Below, one piece after another: positions 12,001 through 18,370 of a stretch of 64,000 nucleotides of DNA. The stretch lies in assembly GCA_036504595.1 (NCBI GenBank), contig DASXUX010000042.1, forward strand, positions 372,001 through 436,000. The letters run 5' to 3'. The first letter of the stretch is position 1. Each line of letters begins with the position of its first letter. The notes under the pieces are model-generated. The model worked only from the letters and a program-made list of their open reading frames with translations, searched no databases and was not told where the DNA came from. This stretch comes from DASXUX01 sp036504595. GTDB lineage: Bacteria > Planctomycetota > SZUA-567 > H5-PLA8. A program made the translations under genes and the position numbers.

Positions 12001-13357
12001 CACGCTCCAACAGGGCTCGGTGCTGAATACGATTGCGATCGGACATGATATCGATCCGGCGGAGCCGAACAATGCGTTCACCTATCGGCTTGCCGCTGGT
12101 CCGGCATGGGTTGCCGTCAACCCCGTGACGGGTGTGCTTAGCGGGATCGCGGCCGGTGGCGGCAGTGGCACCGTGACCGTGCAGGCGACCGACGGCGGCT
12201 CGCCGGCGCTGAGCGGCCAGACATCGTTCTACGTCACGGTGGTCGATGTGAACTCGGTGCCGATCGTTTCAGACTTTGCGCCGGCGGTGGCGACGATCGG
12301 CGATCCGGCCTTTATGCTGACGGTTTCGGGCGCGTACTTCGTCAGCGGATCGGTCGTGAAACTGGGTAATACGTCTCTGGTCACGACCATGTCCAGCAGC
12401 ACCCAGCTCACCGCAACTGTGCCAGCGTCGGTTCTCACGACAGCCGGGCAGATGACCCTGACCGTCACGAATCCCGCGCCCGGCGGCGGGATCTCGAACA
12501 CGAAGTTCCTCACGGTGAACGAGAGGCCGGTGCTTGCCAGCCCGGCGAGCGCAACACCGAACCCGGTGGCGGTCAACCAGGACGTGGTGCTCTCGCTGGC
12601 GGCGACAGATCCGGAAGGCAAGGCGGTAACGGTCACCTGGGACTTCGGCGATGGCACGACGGGCACAGGGAGCGCGGTGACGCACCGCTATATCACGGCC
12701 AACACGTATACGGCGGTGGGCATGGCGACCGACGCTGACGGCGGGAAGACACTCAGCAGCACGTCTGTGGTCGTGTTCATGCCAGCCGTTGCGCCGGATG
12801 GCGTAACGGATACGGACGGTGACGGCTTCCCGGACTCCGTGGAAATTGCCGCGGGCAGTTCGCCGACGGATCCGGCCAGCACGCCGAACAACGCGGGTGC
12901 CGTGAAGACGCCCATTCCGCTGGCTGACGCGAAGCTGCGCATCAAGCTGAACTTCGCATTGCCGGGCAACGACAGCATTCAACTGAACGCGACGATCATC
13001 ATCGGCGAGAAGACGCAGGTTGCCGGAAAGACGCTGGCGTACACCATCGGTGGTGTGGCGAAATCGATCGTGCTGGACGCAAAGGGCGGCTACAAGGGGG
13101 CGGGCATCGGGGTGAAGCTCATGAGCAAGGGCCTCAACCCGCGGACCGGCAAGCTGTCCATCAAGCTGGCCAAAGGAACGTTCGCTGGCCTGCTGGCGGG
13201 CAACGGCCTGACGGGCAAGGAGGCGCTGACGAACAAGGCTGTCGATATCCCACTGTATGTGATCTTCGACAACCAGCTCTTCCAGAAGACCCAACACCAG
13301 CTCTACACCAGCAAGCCCGGCAAGAGCGGTTCGACCAAGGATGTGCCACTACAGTGA
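2..13357 (+). CDS. Giant secreted multidomain protein (PATR / Ig-like repeats), 5' end outside window
   Basis: The frame is open from base 2, so the ATG at 155 is internal and the real start lies upstream; 4451 codons are visible. Domain order (nt): glycine-rich autotransporter-associated beta-strand repeats (GAGTLTLTGANTYTG type) 2-3250; a PA14-like domain about 3260-3775 (GLWEGRVAGNFN, DNVRLTISG); more strand repeats to 6350, including a long-period duplication at 4021-5880; two Big_3-type Ig domains 6350-6940; nineteen putative-Ig (He_PIG) repeats 6941-12250; a TIG-like domain 12251-12523; a PKD domain to about 12790 (WDFGDGTTGTG); a DTDGDGFPD calcium-binding motif at 12809; and a 149-residue C-terminal domain from 12908 that recurs in the gene at 35021. 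It is probably a cell-surface or extracellular adhesin or matrix protein. The domain families are established; the function is inferred. No outer-membrane autotransporter barrel follows, so the C-terminal domain may take over anchoring or sorting. Confidence 0.9.
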   Translation, partial: NFNNYSGQTTINQGTINTPEPNGLSANSIVVVNPGTTLDCLGNFNTVGGLVMNAGLVTTGVGTLTLNGDVVATQVGGVPATINGMLTVGVTRTFTVNSGGAGTDLLLNAIVTGAGGINKNNNGVMKLRTDNQFTGTTTVNGGILSLDGNLGTIASSTAIVVNFGGTLDIDNTGGGGPIRGRISDAATLTMNGGTLSMTAPNNTNRAETIGAVTFNSGASTIALTAAGTGTCQLTLGSGALPPRNSNSSFNVVRTSATGTANLFFSGGVNGTLIPYATVNGVASIYNGNGAAGQGLIENYGGTLITKQDGDWNSGTSWLGGVAPSVLGTDNVIVRHSMTLLGAGAANSISFDRDNHIAGTYGITAAAAQTLTVTSGQISVGGTAAPVIGPFVTVAFGAAEGIVNTSSTGTIRIDGIITGAGGLTKAGNGTLALTNAGSTYTAATNLQGGMLLLGAGVTDAVLGDVANPVNLNGGTLAITTGFDTATTGNRVYNINAPIGLPYVGGIDVAAGQTFTLSSALAGNGALAINPDGTLAPWNGTVVLAASSTRGGSVQVNAGTVSVADSGGTGLGATTTLTLGQPFGTLPTTLQVANVTVTNVITANNNSKIQYVSAPAATSGGVTGAMTIGRDAHVTIQAGANTSIGATADIFTLGAINGGTGAAQITIIGTGAVANTGRVDLNTTGNFLGAWLLDPGAANTVLVLATNNALGNSASPITVTSGRLGNNGYGGSNPIYLNGGTLGAVNADRTFPGTVIVTAPSTISLDDLIFTTGGNVRSVILSAVVSGTGAINVANPTATGKVLQFNNVNNTYSGTITINGPDAILQAINAGSLGLPFPAATVSLQNCGTLQLRSNGAGNNGSAGFFANVLVGSPWGSIDVNNNGANTGNVLSLGGLSIGASMLNVSNGNSYGLRFTGASTLTGGTATINHMSIVKSTNASFPSTPVSFTGPITGSGGLAKIGLGTLTLGGPFASDYSGGTNVIVGTLIANGGNALGDNSALTLAASTTLVLGGNETVGSLAGMGNVITNGYMLTAGNNNLNTQYLGVISGLGGFTKSGTGTLTLVNTQTYTGATNVAGGTLKLAQAPTRVPGLWEGRVAGNFNTATANSNTLIVAGPRYGNTIDVPPYNGTAAAWADNMTFVYTGFLNLPVGVTWDFAENFDDNVRLTISGSNVINNGTDWQTPTRTHQTLAAGTRPFEVRFGQGGSWVGPNIASWWATMGFGFGYDRLGRNADVITNFLPMYDPGDGSVFLCDWMPPVPTLPPGTAVAVAAGATLDLNGYSQTFASLADYGVGGGSIVNGNLATPVTLTVSSLTGSTTFSGVISDNGAANKITFIKDGASTQVLAGSNTYTGDTNINGGTLGIGADNVLPDGVGKGNVNLTAKLDMMGHTDTVNIVTGLGVVDNSVGNGTLCVGNTNATFTFDGTMQNTAGTLGLTKVGAGTLTLTGVNTYAGMTTISGGVLTISTSERLPDASPMSIAAGAVFDMAGFNESIGTLSGAGSVIMGSGAPLLTIGGDNGAGNFSGVISSAGSGAMTKVGTGTQTFSGANTYSGDTTISAGTLALGGDDVIPDGAGKGNVILSGTLDLAGHTETVNAVTGTGTVDNSAGSGTLRLGNTDATFTFAGTMTNTAGALNITKIGTGILTVTGANTYTGSTLISAGTVELGASNRMPDGSAMTIAAGATFDMAGFSDTIGSLAGVGTVTMGAGTPVLSTGGDNTSTTFSGLISSAGAGVLNKVGAGTFTIAGTNAYGGDTIVTAGTLALGADEVISDGPGMGNVVVNGNLDLAGHTETINGLSGTGTIDNSTGTGQFNVGNNDATSTFAGSMGNTAGTLVLAKIGAGTLTLSGSNTYSGTTTVSAGTLALGANNVLPDGAGKGDIVLDATLDVAGYFDTINGVTGGGTINNSAGAGVLSIGGGDVTCTFDGLISNSGGTLGITKVGTGTLTLTANNTYTGQTTAAAGVLLVEGSQPGSAAVINGGTLGGTGTVGSVTGAAGGGTLNAGAPVGGSGILNTGSLNLNAATTVTANLVSSTTPGSGCDQINVTGTVSLAGTLNVTLGFPALTGDSFTIVNNDSNDAVVGTFTGLAEGQRFASNGCMFSITYQGGTGNDVVLTRVKDDVVVSAVNSSANPSTFSQVVTFSVTVAGAAPGAPVPTGTVTFYADGIGIGSASVDVAGTASLNYAGLAIGNHTLTASYGGATDFNPGTSSLPDLVQTVSRASSVTALTSSANPSSFGQNVTFTATIVPTPPATGTGTGSVQFTVDGANSGAPVALAGGKATLVQSLPVGDHIIGAIYGGDANFQGSTAPSLTQSVTANTPPTLAAITDVTLTQGNLLNIAASGHDNDPAPPFNSLTYSLTVAPAWVSVNPVTGAIVGIAAANGSGLVTVQVTDGGGMFATTSFNITVINLNQAPSLAAIGNQSLNQGVALAVQAIGSDPDLSAPNNTLTYSLVSAPAWVSIAANTGWITGTAANNGSGTVTVRVTDGGTPNLSAQTTFTITVTDVNDGPTLDVIPNITVVQGQWVALQSGGHDIDPAAPNNTLTYSQNGGLAWITVGSTGLITGQAPNNGTGSVTVRVTDGVGAFAEQTFTITVTDVDDPPTLAFIPDQTVIQGNVFSVNAVGNDIDPAGANSTLTYSLVSAPAWVTIAGNVISGTAPNAGSGSVTVRVADGGGLYAERTFAVTVTDTNDPPTLDAIGNVTVLQGAILNVQAVGHDADPAAPNGSITYSLDVAPPWVSINPSTGVIVGLAPNNGDGSVTVRVTDGAAIPQSATRTFNIIVTDVNDVPTINPIANQSLAQGAVLSVNAVAGDIDPAGPNHNLTYSLLVAPSWVTINGATGAIGGMAANGGSGLVVVRVSDAGTPNLHADAAFDVAVTDNNDPPVLDPFAPISVAQNSWITLQAGGHDADPAAPNNTLTYSKTAGLAWVTVDPSGLITGQAPNNGTGSVTITVADGLGLSDTQILNITVTDVDDAPTLASILDVTLNQGAALATSAVATDIDPPGPNHNLTYTITSSPAWVLINSATGAISGTAANGGSGLVTVRVTDGGDMFDETSFMVTVTDLNDPPTLDAISDMNITQGQSFRLQAMGHDIDPAAPFNTLVYSNTGSVAWVSIDSDGLITGTAPNNGSGSVSVTVTDGTGASATQTFNINVIDVNEAPSLAALGNVTLAQGDRLEDLIPAPVASGTDIDPAGVNHNLAYSLTTAPAWVAIDSVTGAITGTAPNLGSGTVTVRVSDGGTPPLFAERTFTITVNDVNEAPTLDPISNVTVLQGEQLNIQATGHDIDPAPNNVLTYSLVVAPAWVSINASSGAIVGVAPNNGSGPVTVRVSDGTFSATQSFTITVTDVNDAPVIASIANVALTAGTALPLMTATATDIDTGAVLTFSMVSGPAWVNVAAGGAITGTAVNGGSGSVTVRVTDNGGLTDETTFFISVNDVNTPPTLSGIGNVTLNQAELLLVQAQGADVDPPGPNSMLTYVLVGAPGWVILDPLTGMITGVAPIDGTGSGPVTIHVTDGGTPPLSSADVSFTVTVTNLNDPPSMIPLADVTLLQNTNLNVIAAATDPDLADTLTFTKVSGPAWVNVAAGGAVTGVAANNGSGTVIVRVSDGIAYDEASFFVTVTDVNDTPVLNTIADITVTQNQWVLTQATGYDIDPATPNKTITFSKSGGLAWINVDANGQISGKAPNYGSGTVTVRLTDAGAPALYSEQTFNITVLNVNDPPVVNPIGNLVIAQNANLNIAATVTDPDTADTVTFAKVSGPAWVNVAADGTITGVAANNGSGDVTILATDAGGLTGALTFNISVTDVNDNPAIDPIAPISIVQGAVLSLQATGHDIDPAAPNNTIMFSKTSGPAWIMVGPNGNITGLAANAGSGTFVVRLTDGAGGFSEQSVAVAVIDINDAPAIAPVTDVTINQGAALNLQVPGSDIDPAAPNGTLLYRLVSAPSWVSLNPATGVLTGTAANAGSGAITVRVTDGGTPALFAQRTFNIIVTDVNDAPTIDAIANVTLQQGSVLNTIAIGHDIDPAEPNNAFTYRLAAGPAWVAVNPVTGVLSGIAAGGGSGTVTVQATDGGSPALSGQTSFYVTVVDVNSVPIVSDFAPAVATIGDPAFMLTVSGAYFVSGSVVKLGNTSLVTTMSSSTQLTATVPASVLTTAGQMTLTVTNPAPGGGISNTKFLTVNERPVLASPASATPNPVAVNQDVVLSLAATDPEGKAVTVTWDFGDGTTGTGSAVTHRYITANTYTAVGMATDADGGKTLSSTSVVVFMPAVAPDGVTDTDGDGFPDSVEIAAGSSPTDPASTPNNAGAVKTPIPLADAKLRIKLNFALPGNDSIQLNATIIIGEKTQVAGKTLAYTIGGVAKSIVLDAKGGYKGAGIGVKLMSKGLNPRTGKLSIKLAKGTFAGLLAGNGLTGKEALTNKAVDIPLYVIFDNQLFQKTQHQLYTSKPGKSGSTKDVPLQ
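4021..5880 (+). repeat. Long-period internal duplications in the PATR region
   Basis: Within the giant protein, modules reading LALGADxVxPDGAGKGNV, then LDLAGHTETVNxVTGxGTV and ITKIGTGTLTLTGANTYTG recur about four times. A second module (IAAGATFDMAGFSDTIG) is interleaved between copies. The pattern indicates recent tandem duplication of a beta-helix unit. Confidence 0.75.
6941..12250 (+). repeat. Nineteen tandem ~93-residue Ig-like (He_PIG) repeats
   Basis: I counted 19 consecutive units by eye. Each starts NDxPTLDxIxNVTV and runs through GHDIDPAAPNNTLTYS, PAWVSINPxTGxIxG and APNNGSGxVTVRVTDG. They occupy 5310 nt (average 93 residues). The conserved Asp-rich junctions (TVTDVNDPP) resemble the calcium-binding linkers of cadherin-like arrays. 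Unit 10 carries an insertion (DRLEDLIPAPVASG); units 12, 14 and 16 lack the PAAPNN segment. Confidence 0.85.
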
Positions 13358-13400
13358 GTGGTACTTGGTGAGTGGTGAGTGGGGTGAGTGGGGTGGGGCA
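13355..13400 (+). repeat. Post-stop tandem repeat (GTGAGTGG family)
   Basis: Imperfect GTGAGTGGT / GTACTTGGTGAGTGG units begin at the stop codon of the giant gene; the TGA itself is part of the first unit. The same unit follows serC (21977), appears on both arms of a hairpin at 28479-28538, and follows the STAS gene (34412). Confidence 0.7.
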
Positions 13401-13459
13401 GTGGCGCCGGAGTCCCTGCCGGCCGGCGTAGAGGCGGGCACCACCCCGGCCGGCCGCGG

Positions 13460-14398
13460 TTACCGCGGCACGGGGACTTTTTCCAGGATTTCGAGAACGA
13501 CGTCTTCGGCGCGGATGCCGCCGTAGCGCGCTTTGTTGTCCAACATCAGGCGATGGGCGAGGACCGGCACGGCCAGCGCCCGGACGTCTTCGGGCAGCAC
13601 GTGATCGCGTTCGAGCAGACGCGCGCGCGCTTGAGCGGTGCGGTAAAGCGCGAGGGAGCCGCGAGGCGAAACGCCGAGGCGCAGCCGCGGATCGGCGCGG
13701 GTCTCTTCCACCAGGCGCACGATATATTCGGCCGCGGGACGCGCGACCTGCACGCGCTTGACGGCGTTCTGCAATTCGATCACCTCCGCGCACGAGAGCA
13801 CGGGCTTGAGGCTCTCGAACGGATGCTTTTCGTTCTGGCTATAGAGCACATCGACTTCGTGGTGGCTGTCGGGATAGCCGAGTGAAATCCGCAGCATGAA
13901 ACGGTCGAGCTGCGCTTCGGGCAGCGGGTACGTGCCGTGGTAATCGACCGGATTCTGGGTTGCGACGACGAAGAACGGTCGGGGCAGGTCGCGGCGCCGG
14001 CCGTCGATGGTGACCTGGCTTTCGCTCATGACTTCAAGCAGCGCTGACTGCGTGCGCGGCGAGGTGCGGTTGATCTCGTCGGCGAGCACCACGTTGGCGA
14101 ACACGGGGCCTTCGCGAAAATCGAACGTGCCTTCTTTTGGATTGTAGATATTGCTGCCGGTGATGTCGGCGGGGAGCAGGTCGGGGGTGAACTGCACGCG
14201 CCGGAAGATGCCTTCGATGGAGCGCGCCAGCGACTTGGCCAGCGTTGTCTTTCCGGTGCCCGGTTTGTCTTCGAGCAGCGCGTGGCCGCCGGACAGCAGA
14301 GAGGTCAGCAGCAGGCGTATGCTCTCGCTTTTGCCGCGGATGACTGTGGCGAGATTCTCTTCCAGCCTCTTAACCGTTGCACTGAAATTGTCAGCCAT
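13460..14398 (-). CDS. MoxR-family AAA+ ATPase
   Basis: A 312-residue MoxR-type ATPase. Walker A is EDKPGTGKTT (residues 43-52), Walker B is ADEINR (106-111) and the sensor segment is ATQNP (146-150), followed by the C-terminal AAA lid. The ATG at 14398 has an AGGA ribosome site about 7 nt upstream. MoxR ATPases act as chaperone-like activators, commonly paired with DUF58 and transglutaminase proteins, and that trio is present here. It is the last gene of the minus-strand operon, 57 nt after the transglutaminase gene; in many bacteria moxR comes first. The target is unknown; envelope or metal-insertion roles are known for relatives. Confidence 0.93.
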   Translation of the reverse strand: MADNFSATVKRLEENLATVIRGKSESIRLLLTSLLSGGHALLEDKPGTGKTTLAKSLARSIEGIFRRVQFTPDLLPADITGSNIYNPKEGTFDFREGPVFANVVLADEINRTSPRTQSALLEVMSESQVTIDGRRRDLPRPFFVVATQNPVDYHGTYPLPEAQLDRFMLRISLGYPDSHHEVDVLYSQNEKHPFESLKPVLSCAEVIELQNAVKRVQVARPAAEYIVRLVEETRADPRLRLGVSPRGSLALYRTAQARARLLERDHVLPEDVRALAVPVLAHRLMLDNKARYGGIRAEDVVLEILEKVPVPR

Positions 14399-14455
14399 GA
14401 TGGTTCCTATGGTTGCCTGGCGAATGATACCTGGCGAACGGTTCGCGGAGACAGG

Positions 14456-16441
14456 TCACCGATCGCCTCCGAGCTTCTTCAAATGCTCGCGCAACTTCGA
14501 TAACTCACTTTCATCCACTGAGCCAAAACGCTGCGCATTGTACGCTCGAACGAACGCGTTTGCCTCATCCCAATCAAGCTGCTGCGGCGAAGCAGAGGCG
14601 GAAACGGTATCCAGGTGCTCGCCCCACGGTCTGTGCGGCGGACAGGGGATGCCCTTTCGCGACAGCAGCGCTTCGAACTTGCGGGCGATCTCCGCTAACG
14701 CGGCCAGCGGGGGCGTATATCTGAAGCCCATGCCTCCTACACGGCTCGCCTGTTGTCGCGCACGAATGCGCAAGTAGGAGATGCAGCCGAGGATCGCCAG
14801 CAGAGCGCACAACACCGCCACCCAGACGCCGTCGGGCAGTCGCACAGCCATGTCGCTCGCCGCTTCCCACCAGCGCCGCCAGAACGGGAGGATCACAGCG
14901 GTGCGATCCGGGCGCCCGTCCGGCGGGGTGGCTTCGACAGTGATCCAGCCGGTGCCGTCCACCCAGCTTTCGGCCCACGCGTGGCTGTCGCGTTCACGAA
15001 CGATCATGGAGTCCTCGCTGCTGCGCTCGTGTGCATAGAATCCGGTGACATAGCGCGTGGGAACCTTCAAACACCGCAGCAGCACAACAGCCGCGCTGGC
15101 GAAATACTCGCAGTGGCCGTCCATCTTCTGCAGGAGGAAAACGGAGACCGGATCACCGGGCTCTGGATCGATGTTCATGCTGTACCGATGGTTCTCTCGC
15201 AAGTAGCGTTTGACCGCGATGATGCGTTCCAGCGGACCGGCATTCTCGTCAACGATCTGTCGGGCCAGTTCCCGGACGCGCCGGTCCATGCTCGGCGGCG
15301 TCGTCAGGCATCGAGCAAGGCGCTTCTCATCCAGCGGCGTGCATAACGGGCCCTGATGATGCGGCTCGTCGCTTAACAAGACATCGTAGCTGTAGGGCGC
15401 CGCGAACGGCAGTCCGGTCTGGAGCGGGCCGCCATCCTGGCCGGACCATTCGATGCGCCCCCACGCGACGACGGCGGCTGCATTCAACGGGGTGAAAAGC
15501 ATCTTAAAGTCATTCGTCAGGCGGGTGATGCTGATCGGGTGACCCGTCATTTCCGGTCGCAGCTCCGGCTGGGGAACCGGCGAGCACGTCCGGTTGTCCG
15601 GCAGCGGGAGCCAGGAGCCGCCGAGATACGTATCGTAGGCAAGGCCGCGCAAGTGCATGCCTTGCTCCAGCAGCGCCGAACCGGACGCAGGCAGTCCACG
15701 AACTCGCAGGATGCGCGTCATCGATTGCAGCGGATCGTGAACGCTGCCGAGCGACGGAGCGTTGACGACGCCGAGCCGCGGCGTGTTGGCCAGTGTGCCG
15801 ATGATATCCAGCCGGGCCTGAGCGATCTCACGCCGGTTCGCAAGGACCGCCTGCGCGGCGCCAAACCCGAGCGCTAGGGTAAAGACGACGATTGTCAGCA
15901 GCGGGATGGCCACGCGGCCCGACATGGACGCTCGCCGGCGAGATGCGCGCACAGCGAAGATCAACAGCAGAATGTAGATTGGAACGAGCAGCGGGAAGAT
16001 TCGGCCTTCAAACGTGCGCGAGGCGGCAACCAGCACGCATCCGGAGAGCAACGCGATGTATGGCGAGCGCGCTCCGCCCCAGCGCGGCCATTGCCAATAC
16101 TGCACGGCCAGTTCCGCCATAGTCAGTTGGATGGCGGCATCGATGTAGTACGACGTGACCGTGATGGCATCGGGCGCAACGGGAGGTTCGACGAAGAGCA
16201 CGACAAGGAACAGCGAATACAGCAGCACGCGAACGGCCCAGTTCAACAGTGTTCCTTGCTTCATTCGGAGCGGAACGATCAGTGACAGAACCACCGCGCC
16301 CGCCAGCGCGGCCGGCATCGCCACTTGGCGGCGTGCGACGATGAACGCCGCGAAAGCCGTGAGCGTGGCCGCGGTGATTTGCCAAGGCAGCAGCGCAGGT
16401 TCGCTGCCGGAAGGTTTGTTATCTCGCTGCATCGCTGTCAT
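14456..16441 (-). CDS. Membrane transglutaminase-like protein (TgpA/DUF3488 type)
   Basis: 661 residues. The N-terminal third holds several hydrophobic segments (a multi-pass membrane region), followed by a periplasmic transglutaminase-like core. The cysteine-protease triad candidates are Cys444 in GHCEYFASA, His487 in RDSHAWAES and the acidic residue in VEATPPD (503-508). A further membrane segment near 540 (VWVAVLCALLAILGCISYL) precedes a cytoplasmic tail. The start codon lies 3 nt after the stop of the upstream DUF58 gene, so the two are probably translationally coupled. Members of this family cleave or cross-link envelope peptides; the substrate here is unknown. Confidence 0.88.
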   Translation of the reverse strand: MTAMQRDNKPSGSEPALLPWQITAATLTAFAAFIVARRQVAMPAALAGAVVLSLIVPLRMKQGTLLNWAVRVLLYSLFLVVLFVEPPVAPDAITVTSYYIDAAIQLTMAELAVQYWQWPRWGGARSPYIALLSGCVLVAASRTFEGRIFPLLVPIYILLLIFAVRASRRRASMSGRVAIPLLTIVVFTLALGFGAAQAVLANRREIAQARLDIIGTLANTPRLGVVNAPSLGSVHDPLQSMTRILRVRGLPASGSALLEQGMHLRGLAYDTYLGGSWLPLPDNRTCSPVPQPELRPEMTGHPISITRLTNDFKMLFTPLNAAAVVAWGRIEWSGQDGGPLQTGLPFAAPYSYDVLLSDEPHHQGPLCTPLDEKRLARCLTTPPSMDRRVRELARQIVDENAGPLERIIAVKRYLRENHRYSMNIDPEPGDPVSVFLLQKMDGHCEYFASAAVVLLRCLKVPTRYVTGFYAHERSSEDSMIVRERDSHAWAESWVDGTGWITVEATPPDGRPDRTAVILPFWRRWWEAASDMAVRLPDGVWVAVLCALLAILGCISYLRIRARQQASRVGGMGFRYTPPLAALAEIARKFEALLSRKGIPCPPHRPWGEHLDTVSASASPQQLDWDEANAFVRAYNAQRFGSVDESELSKLREHLKKLGGDR

Positions 16442-16444
16442 GTC

Positions 16445-17806
16445 TTACAGCTCAGTGACTCCTGTGCGGCAATCGGCCGGGGTGAGGATCGTCAGCTCCT
16501 GATCGGGCGGCGATGAGCACGGGCCGTCGCGCACGAGGATGACTTTCAACCCCACTCCCTGGTCGCGTAGAGCCTCGACAAACGCTTTCCGAACAGGATT
16601 CCAATCCAGAAAAATACAGATCGTGCTGCTGATGCGGTCGATATTGTGCATCAGCTCCGGCTGTATTTCGCCGAACGGTTCCGCGGGGCTTTCGTCAACG
16701 CAGGCGAGGATATCCAGAATCTGCTCCTGGTAAGCCAAGCCGCGTCCGGCGACGAGATGGTAAAGATTGGGGCCGGCGGCGAAGAGGTCGATGATGTATT
16801 CGCGCTGCGCCAGATGGTCGCCGATGGCCGCGGCCAGCGAAATGGCGTGCTCCAGGCATTCGCGCCGTGAGCGACACGCTCGATCGCCGCCGGCGGGCCA
16901 AGGCGGCACGTGCGTGTCGAGGATGACGGCGGAGCGCAGAAAATATTCTTCCTTGTACTCCCGCACGATGGGGATGTTCAGTCTGGCGGTGGCGCGCCAG
17001 TCGATATCGCGAACGTTGTCCCCGTCGCGGTACTCGCGGTCGCCGATGAATTCGGCGGAGTCGCCCATTTGAGCGGCCATGGCGATGCCGCCGGGTTGAT
17101 AGCGGCGACCGGCGGGGATTTCCAGCCGGGCGAGCGGCGTGAAGTGAGGGCCCACCAGAAAGGAGCGGCTTGTGGCGACGCTTTGCACCGAGCAGAACAC
17201 GCCGAACGGGAAATCCGTTTTTACTTCCCAAGGGCCGAGGCGATAAACGCCGCGGCGCTGGCACAGCAGATCCAATCTGCCACGTGCGTTCTGGCCGGGC
17301 GAAAGCGTCGGGACCATAACGCCGTCTTCCGGATTGCACCGGATTTCGCCGGGGAGAGCTTGCGGGGAAATGTACAGGTCCAGCCCCGGCCGGCGGCCGA
17401 GCTGTTCGATTTCAAAGTTGACGGTCATGCTTTCACCCGCGGTGGTGCGCTGTGCGTGAGCCACTTCCAACCTGACCGTGGGTCTGTAGAACATTCCGAC
17501 CAGAAGCGCAATGATCCAGACGATAAGCATGTAACAGGCGGGCACGAAAGCTTGATAGTCCAGCGAAGCAGAGGTATAGGCCAGAAATCCCACGGTCGGC
17601 CAGAGCAGCAGGCGCGCGGCGCGTGTCATGCGGCGGGTGTAAAAAATCCAGATCCAGCGCAGCGCGCGGCTGCTGAAACGCGGCTCGCGAGCGGTGATCG
17701 GGTGCGCCAATGCGATTGGACTTGCCGGTTCCATTTCAGACCAGACTTTCGTCGCAACGGGATTCGCGCGCTGTGTTATCGCATCATTTTCGCCTGTCAC
17801 AGACAC
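16445..17806 (-). CDS. DUF58 domain protein
   Basis: 453 residues with two adjacent N-terminal hydrophobic segments (LLLWPTVGFLAYTSAS; YMLIVWIIALLVGMF), an extracytoplasmic-like middle part, and the DUF58 signature EFIGDREYRDGDNVRDIDWR followed by a von Willebrand A-like C-terminal fold. DUF58 proteins co-occur with MoxR ATPases and transglutaminases, as here. It is the first gene of the three-gene operon. The start is uncertain: the longest frame uses GTG at 17806, and an ATG at 17734 is an alternative; neither has a strong ribosome site. It is divergent from the gene at 17853 across only 46 bp. Confidence 0.88.
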   Translation of the reverse strand: MSVTGENDAITQRANPVATKVWSEMEPASPIALAHPITAREPRFSSRALRWIWIFYTRRMTRAARLLLWPTVGFLAYTSASLDYQAFVPACYMLIVWIIALLVGMFYRPTVRLEVAHAQRTTAGESMTVNFEIEQLGRRPGLDLYISPQALPGEIRCNPEDGVMVPTLSPGQNARGRLDLLCQRRGVYRLGPWEVKTDFPFGVFCSVQSVATSRSFLVGPHFTPLARLEIPAGRRYQPGGIAMAAQMGDSAEFIGDREYRDGDNVRDIDWRATARLNIPIVREYKEEYFLRSAVILDTHVPPWPAGGDRACRSRRECLEHAISLAAAIGDHLAQREYIIDLFAAGPNLYHLVAGRGLAYQEQILDILACVDESPAEPFGEIQPELMHNIDRISSTICIFLDWNPVRKAFVEALRDQGVGLKVILVRDGPCSSPPDQELTILTPADCRTGVTEL

Positions 17807-17852
17807 AGACCAACGCTATCTTATATACCACAATCGCAAATTGGAGGGCAAC

Positions 17853-18284
17853 ATGGCGGACGCTGAGTTGTCGTCGCATCCCAATATTTACGAACGGCTG
17901 CTCGTGATCTTCATGCGTCTGGTCGCGATCGCGACGTTTTTTGCGCTGGTCGCAGTGTTCATGCCGATGTCGTGCATGGCATGGGTGCACAAGCGGCTTG
18001 AACTGGGCGAGATGCCGCAGGGGCCGATCGTCGAATACCTGGCGCGCTCGACCTCGGCGTTCTATGCGCTGCACGGAGGATTCCTGTGGCTGGTCTCGAC
18101 TGATCTGAAGCGTTACGGCCCAGTATTGACGTACATGATCTGGACGCTGATCGTCTGCGGCGTCGGCCTGCTGGCGCTGGATCTTCACGCGGGAATGCCG
18201 ACGCACTGGACCATGATGGAAGGTCCATGGGTCATCATGCTGGGTGTGGTCATGCTGGTTCTGCGCCGAAAAGGCAGGGTATAG
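17853..18284 (+). CDS. Small integral membrane protein, function unknown
   Basis: 143 residues. I chose the ATG at 17853 because a GGAGGG ribosome site sits 4 nt upstream; the longer frame from 17694 has none and overlaps the divergent gene. Three to four hydrophobic segments are visible (LLVIFMRLVAIATFFALVAV, LTYMIWTLIVCGVGLLAL, VIMLGVVMLVL). The segment between the first two may lie at the membrane surface. I do not recognise the family. Its stop codon TAG lies inside the first unit of a TATAGGG repeat. Confidence 0.7.
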   Translation: MADAELSSHPNIYERLLVIFMRLVAIATFFALVAVFMPMSCMAWVHKRLELGEMPQGPIVEYLARSTSAFYALHGGFLWLVSTDLKRYGPVLTYMIWTLIVCGVGLLALDLHAGMPTHWTMMEGPWVIMLGVVMLVLRRKGRV

Positions 18285-18370
18285 GGTATAGGGTATAGGG
18301 TATAGGGTTTGGGGTTCAGGGTTCAGGCACAAGAACAAGCGTCCCCCCGAACCCCGAACCCCGAACCCTA
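18279..18370. repeat. Inverted tandem-repeat arms (TATAGGG / GGGTTCAGG) joining two convergent stop codons
   Basis: Four GGGTATA units and two GGGTTCA units (18278-18327) face a complementary CCCGAACCCCGAACCC arm (18346-18368). The stop codon of the plus gene (18284) lies in the left arm and that of the minus gene (18368) in the right arm. Transcribed from either side it would fold as a long hairpin, possibly a bidirectional terminator. Confidence 0.65.

Noticed and set aside
155..13357. ATG at 155 as the start of the giant protein
   Set aside because: The frame is open and in the same repeat type from base 2, so the start is outside the window.
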